NCBI GenBank assembly: GCA_023846275.1
Contig: CM043872.1
Coordinates: 29,440,670 to 29,504,669, forward strand
DNA: 64,000 nt
Origin: Vanilla planifolia
Lineage: Eukaryota > Streptophyta > Magnoliopsida > Asparagales > Orchidaceae
Direction of reading: 5' to 3'
The notes beneath the pieces are model-generated. The model saw nothing but the letters and a program-made list of their open reading frames with translations. It had not been told where the DNA came from and searched no databases. Within the stretch, counting starts at the first letter, position 1. Each line of letters opens with the position of its first letter. Both the position numbers and the translations under genes were made by a program. Below are positions 40,201-47,441 of this stretch, piece after piece.

Positions 40201-43200
40201 GGAGGTCCATTGCATCTGTATTGCAAGAAAAATATTGAGTAGCACTTTGAGCAATATTTATTAGTGGTGGTTTTGATTCAATAAATTCATGGTGTCATAA
40301 CAAGCTGGTGAAGTCAACCAGCAAAAAAGGTTCCAGGCAGGTGGTGCTGGCTAAAGCAAGTGCAATAAAGTCAGGACCAAAATCGGTTAATAAGCTAAGA
40401 ACCATCTGTTGGTTGGGAGCGTGTGCACCCGCAATGGCAAGTTTTTTAGCTATATTCTGTCTTTTGAATGAAAACAATCATAAATAGAGAACCTTTCTTT
40501 AGAGTTTGTAACTGCAATTCTAAGTATTGAATCCTAGGCTGAGATCAAGAAGCCTATATGGAGGAAAGTGCTTTTCACATGGAAGCAGAGAATTCATGGG
40601 CCTAATACCTAAGAAAATTCGGGTTTTGAATGGTTATAGATAATCCAACTCAAAATAAGTTGGTTTGTTCATGACCTTGTAATATGTACATCTAAGCTTC
40701 TTGGAAGAGTCAATGGAGCTTGGAGTGTGTCATCCATGGGACTGTGAGCCCTGTAGTTGGGAAGAAATTGGGATTGGTACAAAAAACAATTATTGTTATC
40801 AAGTTTTATGTTAAGAAGGTGATGCATGTTGGTGAGGACGGTGAGCACTTTAGGAAATAAGGTGGTGGAGATGAGGAAGGTTGCAGATGAAGAAGAGGAT
40901 GAATGAGATGGTGGGGAGGCTTTGTGAAGCATAGGACTGATTAGAACTTTGATACCATGACAAAAGAATAGAGCAAATGATTTGACAGCTGTTATGTGTG
41001 CGCAAATGTCAGAAAAAGTTTGTTATTTGTGCACATGTTATAGTACAACCAACAGTTTAAATCACATAAATTAACATACTAGAAGTTTCTAGACTTATGC
41101 AGGTTTTAGGTCATATGATGGGATTTTATATGCTGATGGACTTGCTAAACTTTTGTGGACTTTTAGTGTACTAATAGAAGTTAATTTGTATAAAAGCTCC
41201 ATTTTGATCAACTACATGTTATGGGTTGGGTGAAAAGACTAGGATACTAGGTGTAATCTCTTTTAAACTAAGATTGATAGGATGGCAAAATGATTCTTAG
41301 ACAGATTTGAGTGTGTTAATTTATAGTAGTAAAAAAATAGCCTTGTACGTTTTTTAGGTGTAATATAAGAGCAAAATTTGTCTCGTTTGGCTAGATGGAT
41401 GGATGGATGTTATGTGAAAGGTATTTAAAGAATACAGGATGGATGTTATGTGAAAGGTATTTAAAGAATACATGATGGATTTTATGTATTGTGATTGTAA
41501 GGTGAAAAAATTAGATTGTTATACAGAAAACCAATGAAGATGATGGTTCAAAATAAATGTTCATGATTGATGGTCATGCTTTTATACCATATCTTATTTG
41601 AACATGCTGTAATTTAGGTTCATCATTCTCCTCCATTACAATGTTGAGATACATTATTAATATTTGGTGTGCTCTCCTTTCGTTGTTGTGCTGAAGAATT
41701 ACATGTTATGAAACTGTCCTAGAAATATCATCAATATGGTGCGAATTTTAATTGTTCATATTATTTTCATTTGAGCATTCGTTTTATTTTTGTGCTTAAG
41801 ATCAGTTAAAAACTTTTTTCTGATATGGAAGAAGATGACCATTAGCTTGTTTCTTGTTTAGAAACTTGTCATATGGACTATTTGCAACAATGAAAAAACT
41901 GAAAATGTAGTGCTTTCATTGATGTGTGTCCAAAACTAGTATGGAATGGAACATATAACACTTTATAAAGCCTTTGAATTGGATTGAAAATGATATCCTG
42001 TTCTAAAGTCTTTTGGCCATGATGATTTAACGTAACTTAATGTCTTACTTAATGTCTAGCTCAAAGTTTCAAGCAGTGTTCTTACTATATATATATATAT
42101 TCTAATATGTTTTCTTATTATAAACATTTTCATTAGGATAAGCCAGTTCATTCTTGTTACTGACTGAATGAATCACATCCCCTGCAGTATATTAGCCATC
42201 TGGTAAATCAACTTGCTAAACACCGTTTTCTGAAAATAGCTTGTCAATTGGAAAGGAAGACCATGCTCGGTGCATATTCTATGCTTAAAGTGATAGACTC
42301 TGAGTTTCAGAGCTATCTTTCTGCGGCCACTAGTCGCCTGGTATAACTATTTCTTACCCGTGGTCTTTTTTTTTTTTTGTTGTGTGTAAGCATATGCCGA
42401 GGTTATAAGTAGCATTTTTTATTTATATCGTGTACATTTTTCCTTCTGCCTTTTTTCTGTGCATATTCAGATTTAGTTTGATTTATGAACCACCACAGTT
42501 TCCCTTGTTTTATTTGCTGTTTGTAAACTTCTTAAAATGAACTTTAGTCTCCAGTTCATAGAAGTAGTTAGTTGATTACGTTGTATAGGGCCATTCTCTA
42601 TCTTTAATTCAAGCTGCCTCAGAAGTAAAAGAGCAAGGTGCAGTTGATGATCGCGATGTCTTCCTTCATGGTGTTCGAGACATTCTGAGCATTTACTCAA
42701 GTACATACATGGGTTCATGTTTGATAAAGCAAGCAATATTTTTGTTGATTGCTTTCCTGTCTAATGTTTTGTATATTTTCTCATAGATGCTCAAGCTACA
42801 TTACCAACATATGTATCAGCACATGGAATTATTCAGCAGATTTCAGCTGTAAAATCAGATTTGCTTTCTCTTCAGTTAGAACTTGAGAATTCTCTTCCTG
42901 AAGACCAGAGAAGATGTGTTAATGAACTGTAAGTAAATCTTGACACCCACCCAGATTAACCCCACTGCACGAATACTATTTAATCTGTACCATCACTTCT
43001 CCTTTTTTGTAATAAGTTATCATTCTGTTTTTCTTTTTTTAGAAACTGTATTTGAATCAGTGTTGCAAGAAGCTCTTTTAATTCACAAATGTTTTATTTT
43101 TTAATTTTGATCAAGAAGTCAGTTAATTCACAAATGTTTTATTTTTGAATATTTATGATCAAGAAGCGTTTAGATCTGTAAGGTGTCTTATTTGTTTCTG

Positions 43201-45731
43201 CCATTTATTTTGTGAATCTAAAGCCGGAAGTTGCTCTTCTCGTATTGAAACCAAATGTAATTTGTAACTTACAAGTTGCACCCGTTGTTCTATCTGTTTA
43301 GCATTTGAACAATTATACTGCTGGACATTGGAAAATAAAAAACTTACAGATGGCATGAATAAAGAAGAATTTTTTTAGTTGCTGCCATCATTTATCAAAT
43401 CTAGATACCTTTCATGATATTTTTTATTAATCTTTTTTATCTTTCTTTATTTTGAAAGCAGTGATTATAAAGAAAATTCAATCTCATGATGGTTCTGTTG
43501 ATGCTTTACATTTATCTTAATGATTAAGAATATTTTACCATAATTTTCATTGAGAATATTAAATTTTTATTTCTAATATCATATCTGCTTTTTCAATAGG
43601 CCATTATACCTTTATTCAATCTCAATTTGACTTAAATATTATATTTTGAAACCGAGCCACTTTATTAGTTTCGTCTGAGCAACTCTAGTAATTAATTTAA
43701 GATATCAAATTCTAAATGATATGAATGTTATAAGCCAAATTGTATGCATATTAAAAAGAAAACCAAGCATAATATATCATGTATTACTTAGTATATCTGT
43801 TAACAAATAATAGCTTTTGAAAAGATATTTAAATTGATTAGAATCCTATCATTTTATAAAATATGAGACATTGAACTTTAACAACTATAAAAGATCTTGG
43901 GCTTCAAATAATACTGGAGCCATAAAATGGGTGAAAGATATTTTGCTAGTTTCATACTTTGTTTCCTAAATTACTTTACCTCATGTCATAGAGAACCAAC
44001 AGTGGTTTCTCCGGCATACACTAACTATTGCTCTTGGTATAGCAAGAACATAAGTGAATTATCCAAATGGCATTATGAAAAATATGAATACTCCATTTAC
44101 ACAAGATGAAATAAGAAATTCTGTACTGCTAAATTCAATGCCTCTGATCAAACAGAACCTTCATAATATCTTAGAGATACTAAGAATACTTGTTGTCATG
44201 GATGGATTTTGTGCCTTGTATGTTATAGTGTTTAAGCTAGTGATTGATGATATTGTTGTAGAGCTAGTGCACATTGCTTCTATGGCTGCAGCATAACAAA
44301 CTATTGTTGTTATAAGAGTGTTGCTGCTGTTACTTATTACCTCGAAACCATCGATGTTCATGCTCACAAGGTCTCCCACTCCAATGGGTATCTCATAGTC
44401 TTATGTTTAGGCTCATGGTAGAAACAAGTACCTATAGCCAATAATAACATCAAAGGTTTTCTTTAGAATGCTACCCCATAGAATGGGATTGTTGCTTCTT
44501 GTGGACTGGACACCTACTCTTTAAGGTTATCCATGGATTTCTCATGCTAACACTTTGGTGTCAAACAAGTTGAACTGTCATCCGTCATGTAAATCTTGAT
44601 CTACAAAGTATGTATATACACTATCACAAATCCTACAAAAGTCACCTTGCAATCACTCGTCTCCACTATCACAAAACCCACTAATTTTGACTAGATTTTT
44701 CCTCAACCTACTTTTTACATGCGGAAGTACTTGAGATATTGTCTACTATTTGTTCGGCCAGTCTATGAGTCACTGTCTTTGTCAATCTAGGGCAATCATG
44801 ATAGTAATCCTTGCTGCTTACATACCTTGTTCATTTACTGATGGAACTTTGGAAAATATAAAATTCATGATGACTCGTAATTTTTACTAATTTGCAAAAT
44901 TCAAAAATACTCAGCATTCATCTTTGTGCATTTTGTTATAGGTGTGCTCTGATTCAGAGTTTGGAGCAGCTCTTGTTTGCATCATCAACTACTGCAGAGC
45001 CGTTATTAACCCCAAGGGTACATGATTCTACCTATTTGTGCTATCATGAATATTTTCTTAACTTCTAATTAAAATTGGCACGTAGGCCCTGCTTGAAAAG
45101 GGCTTATAAAATATATTTTTCTCAATCGTATGTATAAATAATATATGGGTCTTGTTATGTACTTCTGTGAAAACTGCTGTCAAAAAGTAGCAGGTTTCAT
45201 GCCCTTTGAATATGTTTCATCTTTCTGATTCTGAAGAAATATTGATGATCACTTTTGTAATTGTGTTTTGATCAGCTCTGCATGTACTAACTCGTTCTAT
45301 CTCATTAATGTGAGCTACCAAAGCTGTATATATTTTTTGGGTTTTGATTAATTATTTGAAGAATTGTTGTTTTAGTGTTCTGGTTGCTGCCCCTGACCTA
45401 TTCTGTGGATTGCATGACAGTCTCTAATGCATCAGCTAGATGAAATGGACAAGATGAACACTCACCTTTCAGTTTCCGTCGAAGAAGTTACCGAAGCACA
45501 CAGACAGAAAGCTGAGGTAACTCAATGATGTCAAATATCTACTAACCATTATGTATTTTTTCTTTGTTCATTGTCGATAATTTGAGCTACATCGTACCAT
45601 AGATCGTCAAGCATCACCCGCATGAGGTTGGCTGGGAGAGGCAGGTATTCGTCGATTTCTTTTGTAATCCCGACCGCCTTAGGAATCGAGTCAGGGAGCT
45701 TACCGCACGTGTCAAAGCTCTGCAAAAATAG
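1..45731 (+). CDS. AUG3: AUGMIN subunit 3 (HAUS3-like), 5'-truncated by window edge
   Basis: This gene encodes a subunit of the augmin (HAUS) complex, which recruits gamma-tubulin to the sides of existing microtubules in spindles, phragmoplasts and cortical arrays. Fifteen exons were assembled: 1-108, 2387-2453, 2633-2736, 5348-5432, 12787-12844, 16972-17103, 34312-34381, 38158-38215, 38308-38363, 42188-42340, 42589-42700, 42787-42928, 44942-45017, 45421-45516 and 45603-45731 (stop TAG). All introns are GT-AG, phases agree, and the exons sum to 482 codons with no internal stop. Family-typical segments include [86 protein letters not shown] and the C-terminal [19 protein letters not shown]. 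The Arabidopsis protein is about 617 residues, so roughly the first 135 residues lie left of the window. The protein is largely helical and coiled-coil. Identification is from recalled family similarity, not a search. Confidence 0.95.
109..2386 (+). other. AUG3 intron 1: AT-rich, with an AT microsatellite
   Basis: This intron separates the exon ending ERLSARNLE from the one beginning [11 protein letters not shown]. It contains a long AT dinucleotide run at 1227-1292 and no recognisable transposon protein. Short open frames within it, such as the one over 266-661, have no family resemblance I can see and lie wholly in intron sequence. Confidence 0.8.
1227..1292. repeat. AT dinucleotide microsatellite
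   Basis: About 33 near-perfect TA units in AUG3 intron 1. Being self-complementary, the tract is expected to be length-variable between individuals. Confidence 0.95.
2737..5347 (+). other. AUG3 intron 3: AT-rich, no gene recognised
   Basis: This 2.6-kb intron lies between the exon ending [10 protein letters not shown] and the one starting [10 protein letters not shown]. Positions 3660-3970 are dominated by repeats of an attttataaataaaat-like motif in both orientations. The rest shows T-rich tracts but no coding or structural feature I can support. Confidence 0.75.
3660..3970. repeat. Low-complexity array of ATTTTATAAATAAAAT-like motifs
   Basis: The words tttataaa, gatttta and taaaatc recur many times in both orientations over about 300 bp, giving a locally self-complementary, more than 80% AT tract. 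It may be a decayed MITE or a simple AT-rich expansion. No clear terminal repeats or target-site duplication were found. Confidence 0.5.
6838..7090. repeat. Imperfect tandem duplication, unit about 130 bp
   Basis: Two adjacent units share aligned blocks: gtatcatatagaaatttgta against gtatcataaagaaatttata, followed by a diverged cttgtttttgagaaaaa block and a tatga/catgg-rich tail. This style of internal repeat is common in plant LTR or non-autonomous element remnants, but no element ends were identified. Confidence 0.55.
7490..9760 (+). mobile_element. Decayed LTR-retrotransposon-like unit (direct repeats around a gag remnant)
   Basis: Sequence at about 7490-7930 recurs in diverged form at about 9098-9520. 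Paired blocks include agggattgtacttgatcaaa / agggattaagcctgatcaag and agattcaaaatgtgatttta / agattcaaagcactatttta. Between them, 8830-8871 reads as a damaged gag zinc knuckle, [14 protein letters not shown]: spacing and the GH are kept, but each of the three expected Cys codons differs by one base. A gag-like short frame also occurs near 8490. This fits a small, non-autonomous or internally deleted LTR element. LTR ends and a target-site duplication could not be fixed, so the limits are approximate. Confidence 0.42.
11285..12222. repeat. Diverged tandem duplication, unit about 465 bp
   Basis: The segment about 11285-11757 is repeated at about 11750-12222. Matching blocks include gtaagaattagt, a gaaaatgatgacaagagaga / gaaaaagatgatgagagaaa pair, a gtcaatggtttgactgga / gttaatggattgactgga pair, and ttggtgattcaaatgt in both copies. 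The copies differ at many sites and by small indels, so the duplication is old. No coding capacity is evident. Confidence 0.7.
12845..16971 (+). other. AUG3 intron 5: AT-rich, no gene recognised
   Basis: This 4.1-kb intron separates the exon ending ELQRLRS from the exon starting [12 protein letters not shown]. It contains poly-T tracts and short unsupported open frames (for example 13698-13907 and 15911-16111). I found no domain, element end or RNA gene in it. Confidence 0.7.
17788..18101 (+). repeat. 5' LTR of copia element A
   Basis: It begins tggaatatcc and ends just before the tRNA-Met primer-binding site. It shares tggaatat, a ttattttaagaaa block and a following pyrimidine-rich block with the sequence from 21882 and 22344. 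Boundaries are good to about 5 bp on the left and a few bases on the right. Confidence 0.7.
20165..21190 (-). mobile_element. Antisense copia fragment (RT end, RNase H, 3' LTR) nested in element A
   Basis: Read on the minus strand from about 21190 down, this shows the reverse-transcriptase end and RNase H of a copia polyprotein: [14 protein letters not shown] and SVISQFMND segments near 20990-21070, an [17 protein letters not shown] segment near 20740-20790, and the H-x-G-x-K region near 20620-20640. An LTR follows at about 20418-20165. That LTR aligns with the 5' LTR of element A: both contain gtttcttaatttgt and gagattttggtt in the same order. It is therefore a same-family fragment in opposite orientation. 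Its own gag, integrase and 5' LTR were not found. Confidence 0.75.
21552..22495 (+). repeat. Tandem duplication of copia RNase H end plus LTR start, unit about 470 bp
   Basis: Copy 1 (21552-22023) and copy 2 (22024-about 22495) are roughly 90% or more identical by eye. Each contains the RNase H end (aagaatgattttagaagtaa block, DNEAT), the polyprotein C-terminus and the LTR start (tgtggaatattttag at 21882 and 22344). Only after copy 2 does the LTR continue to its end near 22600. The junction lies inside the LTR at tattatgag. Copy 2 carries small deletions. Confidence 0.9.
22990..23400 (+). repeat. LTR-like segment related to 27060-27680
   Basis: The part at 23250-23400 (agcaaaagctttattctc, then a block ending ggggagatggata) aligns in order with 27550-27640 (gtgaaagctttattctc, then a block ending attggggagctgcc). 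A direct-repeat pair about 4.3 kb apart around a gypsy integrase trace suggests the two LTR ends of one old element. This is inference from eye alignment. Confidence 0.4.
23422..24800 (+). mobile_element. Probable Ty3/gypsy LTR fragment with internal minisatellite
   Basis: It opens with tgtaacgacttgcttaatta, the kind of TGTAACGAC start seen in many plant gypsy LTRs. About 180 bp downstream is a TATA-like ctataaatatg (23600), then a purine-rich agagagaggagagcttgagg leader. A degenerate tandem repeat follows. The right end is uncertain and may reach 25900. Confidence 0.45.
23960..24500. repeat. Degenerate minisatellite, unit about 100 bp
   Basis: Four to five units each contain a gtacaagtac-like word, a caattcaggaaaggc-like word and an accaatgactactgatgg-like word. 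The gtacaag word recurs at about 24072, 24175, 24276 and 24373, giving a period near 100 bp. Units are strongly diverged. Confidence 0.65.
25128..25315. repeat. Imperfect repeat pair around ggccacg...aacacagg
   Basis: Two units (25128-25200 and 25250-25315) share ggccacg, ggctt, a tt-aacacagg block and a gcaatggct / gcagtggct block. They may be part of the neighbouring gypsy-type LTR. No gene was recognised in 24800-26100. Confidence 0.45.
26176..26530 (+). mobile_element. Ty3/gypsy integrase core remnant
   Basis: Positions 26176-26309 read, with one stop at the end, as the second half of a gypsy integrase catalytic core. An Asp sits in the FDMV context where the family has VSDRD, followed by [11 protein letters not shown] and [12 protein letters not shown], matching the order of the conserved HPQTDGQTE motif with several substitutions. 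The Glu of QIE corresponds to the catalytic Glu. The next 200 bp plausibly continue the domain in shifted frames. No intact reverse transcriptase was seen nearby. Confidence 0.65.
27060..27680 (+). repeat. Probable LTR end (gypsy-type) with TATA box
   Basis: It contains gtttataaatagctttg at 27355, a plausible LTR promoter, followed by a leader with tctcgctctctct. Its right part aligns with 23160-23400. It lies downstream of the gypsy integrase remnant, as a 3' LTR would. Exact ends are not fixed. Confidence 0.4.
27790..28210. repeat. Diverged tandem duplication, unit about 230 bp
   Basis: The block gaaagttttgcctc...tatgtgaatacaattccattgcc at about 27800-27870 recurs as gaaactttcttgaactatgtgaatttaattccattgc at about 28040-28085. 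Both are followed by related tttttgttttaatcttgat / tttttatgttaaacttgat blocks and a cttcatgttgggaca / cttcatactgagata block. No coding sequence is evident. Confidence 0.55.
28348..28790 (+). repeat. Two successive copia polypurine tracts and LTR starts, about 213 bp apart
   Basis: The string aaaggggagat plus tgttgggaatgt (28348-28370) is typical of a copia polypurine tract followed by the LTR start. A second copy, aagggaagat plus tgttgggaatgt, begins at 28562, with its LTR start at 28572. Downstream blocks also match: attgctgggtcttattatgc / attgcttggccttgttatgc, and gctctcatggtt / actctcatggtt. This is either a tandem duplication spanning a polypurine tract and LTR start, or stacked truncated LTRs. 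Confidence 0.65.
28853..29060 (+). repeat. 5' LTR of copia element B
   Basis: It begins tgttgaaatttgaatcc. Its right part (tcaatctagcattatagtag...gatttcaca) matches the right part of the downstream repeat ending at 33719. It is longer than its partner through an internal insertion or a deletion in the other copy. Confidence 0.7.
33572..33719 (+). repeat. 3' LTR of copia element B
   Basis: It begins tattagaaataatatttaaatcc and contains ataaatctagcattattatag and gatttcacc, in the same order as the upstream repeat. The strong divergence between the two repeats implies an old insertion. Confidence 0.7.
34382..38157 (+). other. AUG3 intron 7 (3.8 kb)
   Basis: This intron lies between the exon ending [11 protein letters not shown] and the one starting [13 protein letters not shown]. 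It contains a SINE-like tail at 34996-35060 and an LTR-like stretch near 35600-36060 whose identity I could not settle. Open frames at 36651-36992 (minus) and 37193-37477 (plus) show no family resemblance. Confidence 0.7.
34996..35060 (+). mobile_element. SINE-like 3' fragment (Au-SINE style)
   Basis: The string ttatgacaacgacaggttcttatcccattatgtggggtaggctgcat (written here only to locate 34996-35045) has the TTATCCCA-C/T-TA--TGGGGT-GGCT core known from the conserved 3' region of Au SINEs and related plant LINE tails. Only this tail is visible; no pol III A and B boxes were found upstream. Confidence 0.5.
39245..41230 (-). mobile_element. Decayed copia 5' half: LTR, gag, protease region, integrase start (element C)
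   Basis: On the minus strand an LTR (about 41230-40960) is followed by a primer-binding site (gataccat at 40951-40958, reading atggtatc). Next come a gag with [15 protein letters not shown] (about 40760-40815) and IAKKLAIAG (about 40430-40460), and a pre-integrase region with [11 protein letters not shown] and [18 protein letters not shown] segments near 39400-39590. The integrase strand FDGGGQY lies at 39247-39267. The element stops there; no reverse transcriptase, RNase H or second LTR was found. Several stops and frame changes are present. Confidence 0.75.
40960..41230 (-). repeat. 5' LTR of copia element C
   Basis: It lies directly upstream (minus-strand sense) of the tRNA-Met primer site. 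The strand reads toward gag. It contains a ttttatacaaa TATA-like stretch near 41185-41200. The outer boundary is approximate because no partner LTR is present. Confidence 0.5.
41402..41473 (+). repeat. Recent 36-bp tandem duplication
   Basis: Unit 1 (41402-41437) starts gatggatgttatgtgaaagg. Unit 2 (41438-41473) differs only at its last base. It is preceded by an additional ggat tetranucleotide run. The near-identity indicates a recent event, in AUG3 intron 9. Confidence 0.95.
42929..44941 (+). other. AUG3 intron 12 (2.0 kb): no gene recognised
   Basis: This intron lies between the exon ending EDQRRCVNE and the one starting [12 protein letters not shown]. It contains a 45-bp tandem repeat (43077-43166) and overlapping unsupported frames at 43927-44379. 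The region 43900-44850 has a more even base composition and could be old transposon sequence, but no domain was identified. Confidence 0.65.
43077..43166 (+). repeat. Imperfect 45-bp tandem duplication
   Basis: The block ttaattcacaaatgttttat...gatcaagaag occurs twice in direct succession, starting at about 43078 and 43123, with a few substitutions and a short indel. Confidence 0.85.
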
Positions 45732-46628
45732 CTCCAACCATCTAAATTAAACGCAATGCTTAACCAAGGCTCTTGTCTTACTTCATACACATTGAACACA
45801 TCTATACAGTAGCAGATCATTTGGTGCTGTATATTTCAGTCATCTTCTTCGTTTTTCTCCAGATGTTGTATCTGTTACCAACTTATCCATTGTTCTCATG
45901 TATCTTAATTATTTGACTTGTATCAAAACCTGAATATATTGTAAAATTATTGTGCGTATATGTAGTGTGAGCATCTGAAGCACATGGCTTGTCTTCCCAT
46001 GCAGTAGCAATAGTTTATTCCCTTTTTTTTTTTTTTTGAATTATTTTGATTATTAATTGGTTCATTATTGAAGACAATTAACAGTCTGTTGAATTCTAAG
46101 CAATAATAATCAAATTAAAGGAAAATTGAACTTATTAGGTATACAATGCATCAGGAAAATTGCCAACAAGCTTTAGACAAGAACCTACACTAGTTGATTT
46201 AATAAGCAAACCCTTTCGAATGCCGAATTCCAATTATTAATTAGCCAGACATGGGCTGCCTCTTCCTTTATCATTCCCAACCAATTTAAAGCATCTCTTC
46301 GTTGTCATTTCCACGCTTTAAGCAGACAAACTTTTAGAAAGTTAGATACCAGAATAATTGATCAATCCTTTCCCTTCAAATTATCCCCAATTTTTAATCC
46401 CTAAAACAGCTTCGGAATCACGTTCCACCGTTCGGACCAAAGTCTACTCGACCGCCCCGTCAAGAACGGTTCAAACCAGGCCCACCCACCGGCACCCGGC
46501 TCGTGCCTGTCCCCTCATCGCCAACACGCCTAGGTGTTCATGTCCCACCCCCCCGACTTGACACGTCTGCCCGGAGCTATAAGATGGCCGCTTGCTTTAT
46601 TTTTTTGCATGGTATTTTCGATTTCATC
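45732..46628 (+). promoter_or_regulatory. AUG3 3' flank and Aux/IAA promoter/leader
   Basis: The 897 bp between the AUG3 stop and the Aux/IAA start must hold the AUG3 polyadenylation site and the Aux/IAA promoter. The last 200 bp are markedly GC-richer than the surroundings. Two TGTCCC words at 46508-46513 and 46541-46546 fit the TGTCNN class of auxin-response elements bound by ARF proteins, here as a direct repeat. A tataaga word at 46578-46584 could serve as a TATA box. Regulatory function is inference. Confidence 0.4.
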
Positions 46629-47441
46629 ATGGAAAACAAGGACATCAAGGATACCGAGTTAAGGTTGGGGCCGCCGGGCACCGCGGATGAGCCCGACAAC
46701 CTTGCCCGGAGATGCAAGAGGCCGTCACCGGAGATGATCACGGAGACGTTTCAGCCCTCTGAAGCAGACACAAGACAGGAGTCTCAACCATCGGCTTACA
46801 AGTAATTAAGCTTAACTATAATCGAAGTGCCCTTCAACTACATCATGAAGGATTAATAATCATGCACTGTTAATTTCAGAGCACAAGTGGTGGGCTGGCC
46901 ACCAATCCGGTCAAACAGGAAGAGCAGCCTTCAAGCGAGGAAGTCGGAGGCTGGCGCCAGCGGCGCCGGCGCCGGAATCTACGTGAAGGTCAGCATGGAT
47001 GGTGCTCCCTACTTGAGAAAGATAGATCTCAGGGTATACAGAGGTTATGAGGAACTAAGAAAGGCCTTGGAAGACATGTTTAAGTGCTTCACGTCAGGTA
47101 TAATTAATTATTATATATTTAAATTAACAAAAAACTGGATTTTTTAGTGCTGTTTGAGGAACTGCGTTTGGATAATCACTTTCAGGCGATGCTTCGTGGG
47201 CGGAGGCTGTCGGCGGATCGAGCCATGCTGTCGCCTATGAGGACAAGGACGGAGATCTGATGCTGGTTGGAGATGTTCCATGGAGGTAATTATTTATTAT
47301 TATATAATTTATTATTTTAATGTATTTTGGCCTCGGCTTATTGATCTGTTTGGAATCTGCTGTAGGATGTTTGTTTCTTCTTGTAAGAAGGTAAGGATAA
47401 TGAGGAGATCTGAAGCAAGAGACTTGGTGTTAAACTCTTGA
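46629..47441 (+). CDS. Aux/IAA auxin-responsive repressor, complete, 188 aa
   Basis: Short-lived nuclear repressor that binds ARF transcription factors and is degraded through TIR1/AFB when auxin is present. Exons: 46629-46801, 46880-47097, 47186-47285 and 47366-47441 (TGA); phases agree and give 188 residues. All four domains are visible. Domain I is TELRLGPPG (residues about 10-18). Domain II is the degron VGWPPIRS (about 60-68). Domain III is [20 protein letters not shown] followed by [13 protein letters not shown] (about 89-123). Domain IV is [19 protein letters not shown] and the [12 protein letters not shown] tail (about 140-184). The ATG at 46629 was chosen because [14 protein letters not shown] matches family starts; an upstream in-frame ATG at 46584 would add a hydrophobic 15-residue leader atypical of the family. 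Domain III resembles the Arabidopsis IAA1-IAA4 clade. Odd points: domain I is LRLGPP, not LxLxL, and Leu replaces the usual Trp in DGDWMLVG. Confidence 0.95.

Larger units (their letters stand above)
38364..42187 (+). other. AUG3 intron 9 (3.8 kb)
   Basis: This intron lies between the exon ending [10 protein letters not shown] and the one starting [12 protein letters not shown]. It is occupied in the middle by a minus-strand copia 5' half (39245-41230), followed by a perfect short tandem repeat at 41402-41473. The flanks 38400-39200 and 41500-42180 show nothing recognisable. Confidence 0.75.

Noticed and set aside
46503..46628. Longer Aux/IAA N-terminus from upstream in-frame ATGs (46503 or 46584)
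   Set aside because: The added residues are Pro-rich or hydrophobic and unlike family N-termini; the start at 46629 puts domain I at its usual place.
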